This document shows positions 50,801-64,000 of a DNA stretch of 64,000 bases, one piece after another. The position numbers were made by a program, and so were the translations under genes. A model generated the notes under the pieces. It did not search any database. It was given only the letters and a program-made list of their open reading frames with translations, and was not told the DNA's origin. The stretch is from Paraspadella gotoi (lineage: Eukaryota; Chaetognatha): the NCBI GenBank assembly GCA_051294375.1, contig CM119266.1, forward strand, positions 8,270,606-8,334,605. The letters run 5' to 3'. How positions within the stretch are numbered: position 1 is the stretch's first letter; every line of letters begins with the position of its first letter.

Positions 50801-51354
50801 CTCCTCTTCCCTGCGCGACGTCGGTCCCCGGCGTCGGCCCCGTCGTCCCTCGTCGGCGTCGTCGTCGTCGGCCACGCCCACGCCGACAGAGGCCGACGCC
50901 GTCAGCGTCAATTCCGTCGTCGGCGTCGTCGTCGGCGAAGGCGGCGCCGACGGAGGCGCCGCGACCGACGTGGCCTCGGCGTCGCTGCCGGAAAGTCTCG
51001 GCGGGGGCAGCGGCGGCGGAAGGAGCGGCGGGAGTTTCCGGAAAATGACGCCGGCCGAGAGGATGAGGGTGAAGAAGCTGGTGCTGTTGAATCCCACGCT
51101 GGAAGCATCGTGAGTTTTATTGGGGGGGATGGAGTGAGGGTGGAAGTTGATGGAGGAAGGTGGGAATTTTGATGGAGATGGGGAGAGAAAGGATTTTCTT
51201 GGATAATTTAGGATGTTTATTTAAGGAAAATATCTTTTTTCTCTAGTATAAATATAAGTACGATTTAGTTTAGGTGGTCTACAAAACAAATCTAAAAATA
51301 ATTTTAATTTAATAACGAATTTTTTTCTCTTTTTTCTCTTCCAGTGAAGTTTAA
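44770..51354 (+). CDS. PLEKHG5: PLEKHG5-type Rho guanine nucleotide exchange factor (Syx/Tech)
   Basis: Twelve exons sum to 2928 nt (975 aa plus stop) with every GT-AG border in phase. The Dbl-homology domain (RhoGEF, GTP loading of RhoA-type GTPases) starts at RDQQEALWELLSTEIEYQKK and includes the helix around LLVTPMQRLTKYSLLLNAIV, the family's catalytic-core signature. The PH domain follows (HLFLFSDLLLVAKASRK to FWVIQAPQAVARQWVEAIRK). A variable Ser/Asp-rich tail has poly-Asp, a Gln/Met repeat (QMQQMQQMQ), and a terminal segment LVLLNPTLEASSEV. That ending matches vertebrate PLEKHG5 from memory (LLLNSTLTASEV) and is a class I PDZ ligand. In vertebrates the protein acts at cell junctions and in motor-neuron autophagy; the same role here is inference. 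Exon 1 and the true start are less certain, and further 5' exons (perhaps 36107) are expected. Confidence 0.93.
45309..45506 (+). CDS. PLEKHG5: PLEKHG5 pre-DH exon
   Basis: Acceptor CTCCCAACAG, donor CAG|GTGAGC. Encodes EKEKLETLESLLKRFLVEGL, a Pro/Leu segment and an acidic run before PDHWTSFVKNHQ. The order of a Leu-rich helix, GLP motif, acidic run and W is as in vertebrate PLEKHG5 before the DH domain. Confidence 0.88.
45846..45919. repeat. (TTTCC)n with a 19-bp N gap
   Basis: Pentanucleotide run interrupted by Ns (45883-45901). It acts as the polypyrimidine tract of the exon at 45926. Confidence 0.9.
45926..46072 (+). CDS. PLEKHG5: PLEKHG5 DH domain exon 1
   Basis: Acceptor supplied by a (TTTCC)n tract; donor GAG|GTAAGT. 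SLTKTERDQQEALWELLSTE begins the DH domain (conserved region 1) and the exon ends NLQQESLLCE. Confidence 0.93.
46079..46262. repeat. (ATTC)n microsatellite
   Basis: About 45 units immediately after the GTAAGT donor, filling most of this 207-bp PLEKHG5 intron. Confidence 0.95.
46280..46458 (+). CDS. PLEKHG5: PLEKHG5 DH domain exon 2
   Basis: Follows an (ATTC)n array with an AACTTTCAG acceptor. Encodes IETDRLFSNIQDILSLHLVF to FPRIFAPYRK, phase 0 to 2. The LFSNI..I..LH pattern is typical of the second DH helix. Confidence 0.93.
46934..47083 (+). CDS. PLEKHG5: PLEKHG5 DH domain exon 3
   Basis: Encodes YCLDMQPCYAYMRAERKSNE to RLADLLVTPMQ. It completes a Lys codon from the previous exon and splits the Arg of PMQR with the next. 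The acceptor is AAAATCAAG. Confidence 0.93.
47084..47495 (+). other. PLEKHG5 intron with CTGTCTCTGTCTTTCTGTC repeats
   Basis: T/C-rich degenerate GTCTGTCTTTCT sequence. CACTCCAATGCAGAGGTTGG at about 47130 duplicates the upstream exon end, so the exon-intron border is partly tandem-duplicated. Confidence 0.6.
47496..47624 (+). CDS. PLEKHG5: PLEKHG5 DH domain exon 4
   Basis: Starts with the RLTKYSLLLNAIVKKT helix, the most conserved DH segment (conserved region 3), and ends at ALR. Acceptor TATACCCCAG, donor CAG|GTTTGC. Confidence 0.93.
47859..47949 (+). CDS. PLEKHG5: PLEKHG5 DH-PH linker exon
   Basis: Encodes TTHESERLKAIVDKIESYAV to FNEEVDK. Acceptor TCCTCTCAG, donor AAG|GTGAGT, phase 0 at the end. 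Confidence 0.92.
48130..48362 (+). CDS. PLEKHG5: PLEKHG5 PH domain exon 1
   Basis: Encodes ALSTYARLDLVSAPVPACPG, then the PH strands FRDQNSRLDAHLFLFSDLLL and VVKPPVRLDHLR. Phase 2 end. Confidence 0.92.
48774..48909 (+). CDS. PLEKHG5: PLEKHG5 PH domain exon 2
   Basis: Encodes VHEMRDGAGFILLHVNDFGV and the C-terminal PH helix with its conserved Trp (ARQWVEAIRKQA). Acceptor CCCTTCCAG, donor GCG|GTGAGT. Confidence 0.92.
49240..50287 (+). CDS. PLEKHG5: PLEKHG5 large C-terminal exon
   Basis: A 1048-nt exon with an open frame: the end of the PH helix (DEYKETQRSCALSRLG), then low-complexity Ser/Ala/Arg/Asp sequence with two poly-Asp runs (about 49668-49704 and 50041-50086), and a QQQMQQMQQMQQMQ repeat (about 50230-50275) that may be coiled coil. 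Phase 1 at a GAAG|GTGAGA donor. Confidence 0.88.
50614..51109 (+). CDS. PLEKHG5: PLEKHG5 penultimate exon
   Basis: Acceptor CCCCCTCCACAG. Ser/Glu/Gly-rich, then MTPAERMRVKKLVLLNPTLE at the end, the conserved C-terminal helix. The frame would hit TGA inside the GTGAGT donor if unspliced. Confidence 0.9.
51345..51354 (+). CDS. PLEKHG5: PLEKHG5 last coding exon (Ser)-Glu-Val-stop
   Basis: After TTTTTTCTCTTCCAG, one base completes Ser, then GAA GTT TAA. The resulting C-terminus ASSEV is a class I PDZ-binding motif, matching the SEV end of vertebrate PLEKHG5 (from memory). Confidence 0.85.
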
Positions 51355-51581
51355 CTCGACTATCAGAATCTGTGTCATCATCGTCGTGATTCTCATCAGC
51401 GTCATCGTCTTCTCTGTCATCGTTTGGTCTCTATCATCTGTTTTCTCACAGCCCTGAGGAGCAGATGATATATCTCTCTCCTAATTAACTGTCGTCTACT
51501 CCGCTGACAAACAGTCTGTCAGTCAGTCTGGCAAAGTCTTGCAGTCATTTTTTTTTTTGAATCATTGAAATCTTTGAATAG

Positions 51582-51625
<44 letters not shown>

Positions 51626-52101
51626 ACCCATGCTCTCCCTTCCTCGCCCCATAATTTGTCAATTGTGATAACCTTTTGATTTCCTTCTCAAACTTCTAAC
51701 TTGTTACAGGAACTTACTCCAGAATGACTCCCTCTCTCTCTCCTTTAAACTTCTCATTTAATTCCTCTCTCTTTTTATTTTATCGTTTGCCTCTAAACTA
51801 ACATCTTTGTTGTCTCTCTCTCAAAATTTCATTTCCCTTCTTCTCTCCTTAAAATCCGATTAATTTGTCATTAAAAAAGTCAAACTTTAACTGACCCGTT
51901 CACCCGCCTAATACTTACCGGTTACCCCCGTGTCCTTCTCTTCCTCCTCCTCCTCTTCCTCCTCCTCCACCTCCTCCTTACAGCGCCAATATCAAAATTA
52001 TCCTATTAGATTAGAGATGATGGCACTTTTCATTTTTTTGGATGATATTTTTATCTTTGACCCGATGTACGATGACTATTTATTCCTTTACAAAAAACAA
52101 A

Positions 52102-52107
52102 AATAAA
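52102..52107 (+). terminator. Possible PLEKHG5 polyadenylation signal
   Basis: An AATAAA about 750 bases after the stop. Other candidates exist further on, so the actual 3' end is open. Confidence 0.25.
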
Positions 52108-53050
52108 CATCAACAAAACAAATAACAAAACAAAGGCGCACACTATCACGCGCGAAACCAATTAAACCTATTCCATTGCTCATATGTTTTTTTTCTGTGC
52201 TAATGATTCCGGATCATTTTAACTGATATTCCAACTACCGCTATTGATGGAGTTTTATTCCATTGTTTATTTCGTTGTTTATTTAAGTTTTATTTGTTTG
52301 TTTTTATCGATACTTAACGGCGATACAGTAATTGCTGCTTAGCATTTAAACTAGACGATATTTGTCTTTTTTTTTCCATTGTTCATATGAACCATTATTT
52401 TGATTATACTAAAAGAAAAAGTGATTTGACATCCTCAATCTTCGATACATCCGGGTTTGTGAAAAGGATGTGAGTTGTCAGTGAATGTGAGAGGAAATTC
52501 TTTGTGATCTACCTTTACTTCTCCACCGTGAGACCTTGAAAGAGGATGTACACTGATCATTGCTTTCTTACTGCTTTAACCTCGAAAGAGCTAATTGCAA
52601 AAAAAAAGCATTTTTTTGGTCTGCTTTTGCGATTTCAAGTGTTTAACTTAGTGAATACGAAAAGACTTAAAAACCCTTAATTCCATTTTCTCTTATTATT
52701 TTTAACTCAAGTTAAAAGGATTTTAAAAAAGGAGGCAAAATTAATTAATCGAATTTAGGAGACAAGAAACAGATTATCTCTTACGAAAAAAAAAAATGTC
52801 GCCTTCAAAAATCGAAATGTATCTTGTTTTTGTTTTTTTTTTCTTTTTGTTTTTTTTTTGTCTCAGATTTTTATGTCTCCAGTTTCTTATACTTCTTCAT
52901 ATCGTTGCTACGGACTCGTGATTATATTGGAAATTAAAATACAAAAAAAAAATCTGTTTAGATTTTAAATTTTGTGTATTGAATTACAGATAAGGGCAAA
53001 GCAGTTAGAGATGTTATTGACGAATGATATCTGTGATTTGAAGTTCTTCT

Positions 53051-53103
<53 letters not shown>

Positions 53104-53786
53104 GGATTAACAACACTTTAGCATCCGATGACATTGATAGAGCACGAAAAAGATATTTATTAAGTCCTAAATTTTCTAAGATTTCATTGTAGCGGCCCCT
53201 TTTATTGATTTTTGGCACGTTTATACTAAATTATTTTTGTTTATTTCTTTCTCTTTTTATTTCTTTTTAGCCGGATCTGCTTATAGCAGATTCCGACTCT
53301 ATAAACCACTTAGTCCGTACGTCGGTCAACCTCCACAATCTTGTTATTCATTCACTTAGATCATGTCCTAAAATTAAATGATGATAAATTATGCCAAAAA
53401 ATTTATATATGTCTGTCAGTCCGCCCGTCTATCGGTCCGTCCATCTGACCGTTCGTCCCCCTCACGAGTGAATCAGGCGATTGATTATAAATTTTGTATA
53501 TGGATAAATAAACAAGAGTGTAATTGAGCTGGAATCGTCCGAGTGGAAATGAGTTTAAATTTAAAAAATTTAAAAAAATTATGTTTCACTCTCCAAATTT
53601 TTTTTTTTTTCGATTTTCGATTTTATTTTGGTGGCAATTAAGGTTGAAAAAAATATTTATAATGATTATTTATAGTAAATTATATTAATTGCTAAAAAAA
53701 GATAGTACAATCAATTATAACTTATCGTGTGTTTAGATGCTTATCGCTTATAGTAATAGGCAGATCCGGCATTGTTTGCTCAAACT

Positions 53787-53818
<32 letters not shown>

Positions 53819-53824
53819 TTTTCT

Positions 53825-53857
<33 letters not shown>

Positions 53858-53980
53858 TTTATTTCCAAATATCTTGTCACGAATCTTCGGCGGGAATTTT
53901 TCGAGGAATCTCGAAGGTCAGAAACTTTGGTTCCGATTTGAGGTCAGGAAAAGTAAGGAAGATAAGTCTCTAGGAATTAA

Positions 53981-54033
<53 letters not shown>

Positions 54034-54599
54034 CTCTCTCTCCTCTCTCTCCTCTCTCTCCCTCTTCTTTCTCTCTCCTCTCTCTCTCTCTTTCTTTCTC
54101 TCTCCTTCCAATCCGGTATCTCATGAAATGGAAAAAAAAAATCCTAGTAGCAAAAAAATAAAAAAAAAGAAAATATCATTTATTTCCATATTTTTTTCCC
54201 GATCATATTTATCGAGAAAATAAATATTTTTTCATAAAAAACATTTTTCTGTGACGTAACCGAAAAACAAGTTGGCTTCACTAGTCCGTGACGTCATATC
54301 TATAAAAAAAAAAATTCGCTCGATAAACTTAATCAGTTTGCGTAACGTCAATATTTACATCATATAATTTAATATCTGCTCAGGATTTCCGAAACTTGAA
54401 AATCGATCTTTATTTTAAATAATCGAATTTGATTAAAAGTTTCGATATTTACAATAACAGTTTCCATCTTCCGCCATTTTGGAGACTTTTTGTCTTAAAT
54501 ATAACGCGTAAGGTGACTCAGAGGAGAGGAGAGTGGGTCACCATAACCTACCGAAAGTGTGAACAGACCCTACACTGTCCGATGTGGACATTAGGTCAA

Positions 54600-54760
54600 C
54601 GAAATTTGTCCTTCGGTTCGGGTCAGGCGGTGCCCTGATGGTCTTGCCAGCCCGTCACTCTTTCGCAAAGTTCCGACCAGGATTGGAACCGGGGACTATT
54701 TAGATGGGAATTGAATCACTTGCCGAATGCACTATTACAATGCCTTATCCAACGACAAGG
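54600..54760 (-). mobile_element. tRNA-derived SINE-like sequence
   Basis: On the minus strand GGTTCCAATCC (54680-54690) fits a pol III B box, preceded by a Ser/Leu-tRNA-like variable part. The A box is not clear, so confidence is modest. Confidence 0.35.
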
Positions 54761-55055
54761 GATCTTACGTCACTAAAGGTTTTTTTCGAAGCGAAAATTT
54801 TTCACTATTTATCGGCGAATCGATTTCTTGTTCGTTTAAGTTTTCAGTTGTGTGACGATACAACCGCAACGAAAAAAAAACAAGGACGATAATAACGAAT
54901 TGACATAGATAACGACAACAACAACAACAACTGCAACAACAAAAACTACAACGACGATAATCCATAACAAAAAAGAAGTCTCTTGTCACTTAAACATCCT
55001 GGTTTCGCATTATGAAAGTGGATTCGGTACCAGATGGAATAGAACCCGTTACATC

Positions 55056-55300
<245 letters not shown>

Positions 55301-55391
55301 TTCAATGCCAATTAAAAACCAAATGTAATTTAATTCAATGTACATTGTACATGTGAAAACGAATCATTTTTCTAAAAATAATTAAATGTAG

Positions 55392-55749
55392 GGACGCGGG
55401 TTGTCGTCGTCCCGGCGGAGAATTCCGGCAAATCTCATACCGGCAAATTCTAATCCGGCGCCGACGCGATTACGACGTATCTATTCCGGCAACTCCCCCC
55501 CCCGCCGACTCCCGATGTCTCTCTTCGCCCCCGTACCGGCAATGTCCCACGCCGACGCGCACATCTTCGTCCCTGCACCGGCAGCGACGAACGCGACTCC
55601 GCTGCCGGATCTCTTCGCCGACACGACGGTGGTGGAGCGACGCCTGGTCACGTGGGACGCGCTGGAGCGGAAGCGACTGGAGCAACTCGGGATGTCGCAT
55701 CGCTACTCTCGCTACTTCGTCACGAGGGAACATCCCAATAAAATCTCGC
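55392..55749 (+). CDS. Isolated coding exon, family not recognised
   Basis: Bounded by AATTAAATGTAG and a C|GTGAGT donor, phase 0 to phase 1. It reads LSSSRRRIPANLIPANSNPA, MSLFAPVPAMSHADAHIFVP, then VVERRLVTWDALERKRLEQL and GMSHRYSRYFVTREHPNKIS. The last 45 residues look like a folded, conserved segment, and GC-ending codons match the confirmed exons. An internal ATG at 55515 could be a start. A following exon might begin at 56131 (acceptor TCTCATTCCAG, phase 1), but that would run into the opposite-strand receptor exon. The gene identity is unknown. Confidence 0.6.
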
Positions 55750-56323
55750 GTGAGTAAAACGATGGTTGTTGTTGGTTGTTGCTGCTGTTGTTGCTGCAGC
55801 TGCAGGTACTGTTGGTCCTACGGCTGCTATTTTTTTTTCGGGAGATATTTTTAATGCCGTTTTTATTGTTGCTTTGTTTGTTATATTTATGGTTTTTATA
55901 TAAACTCTACGACATTTCATTACAAAGTTGTTGATAAAATTTATAAAATAATACGATTAATTTAACACCGCAAAGATGTAAGCGTTCGAAACTAACTCAG
56001 TTAAAATAACAAAATATTATTCCCTGATGATCCTACTGTCAAAGATTAAAATTCGAAATTACAATTTGGCGACTTTTCATAATTTTGTCACAACTCCCGT
56101 GACTTGATCCTCTCACAAATCTCATTCCAGCTCCTCCTTCTACTCATATGACGATCCCATCAACATATCGCTATGTCAATTCTATTCACTACTCTCATCT
56201 TAGATTGATCACACGATTCAAATCGCACACTTCTTCCCTGCTCCTATTACAAGTCTCAACCACAACACCCCCCTCTCCCTACCTGCTTTTCTTATCACAA
56301 CTCCTATCACTTCCCCCTCACAC

Positions 56324-64000
<7,677 letters not shown>

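Overview
This window is intron-containing nuclear DNA of an animal, most likely an invertebrate. The evidence is GT-AG introns with consistent phase, metazoan gene families (a PLEKHG5-type RhoGEF and a leucine-rich-repeat receptor), tRNA-derived SINE-like elements, MITE-like elements and a very heavy load of microsatellites: (GA/CT)n, (TCG/GAC)n, (TTA)n, (TCA)n, (TCTA)n, (ATTC)n, (TTTCC)n. Such SSR density is known from several crustaceans, but I cannot fix the taxon. There is no operon structure, CRISPR array or bacterial signal. Three N gaps (about 12441-12465, 12606-12790, 45883-45901) mark a draft assembly.

Layout. (1) 0.6-5.6 kb, plus strand: an unrecognised gene with helical repeats, a duplicated block, a Tyr-Asp-Asn-rich region and a long Arg/Ser/Asp-rich last exon; polyA signal at 5621. 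(2) About 6.5-16.7 kb: a large imperfect inverted repeat, two arms of about 4.1 kb around a 1.85-kb spacer. (3) 17-25 kb: microsatellite-rich DNA with a few short acidic candidate exons. (4) 25.6-29.3 kb, plus strand: a second unrecognised gene, Ser/Arg/Asn-rich, three phase-matched exons. (5) 29.3-44.7 kb: mostly repeats, one complete MITE, and a candidate Ser-rich 5' exon at 36107. (6) 44.77-51.35 kb, plus strand: twelve phase-matched exons of a PLEKHG5 (Syx/Tech) RhoGEF orthologue with DH domain, PH domain and a C-terminal SEV PDZ ligand. (7) 55.4-55.75 kb, plus strand: one isolated coding exon. (8) 56.3-64.0 kb, minus strand, running off the right edge: a single-pass LRR receptor (LRRs, LRRCT cap, Pro-rich linker, FN3-like domain with a Cys/His-rich insert, one TM helix, basic then Ser-rich tail), twelve exons joined in consistent phase.

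PLEKHG5 and the LRR receptor are convergent neighbours. Their family roles (Rho activation at junctions or neurites, and cell-surface recognition) are only loosely connected and nothing in the sequence links them. The least described parts are the two unrecognised genes, the receptor's Cys/His insert, the 10-kb inverted repeat and two inverted-repeat element families. I joined exons by eye from splice-site consensus and codon phase; there is no transcript evidence.
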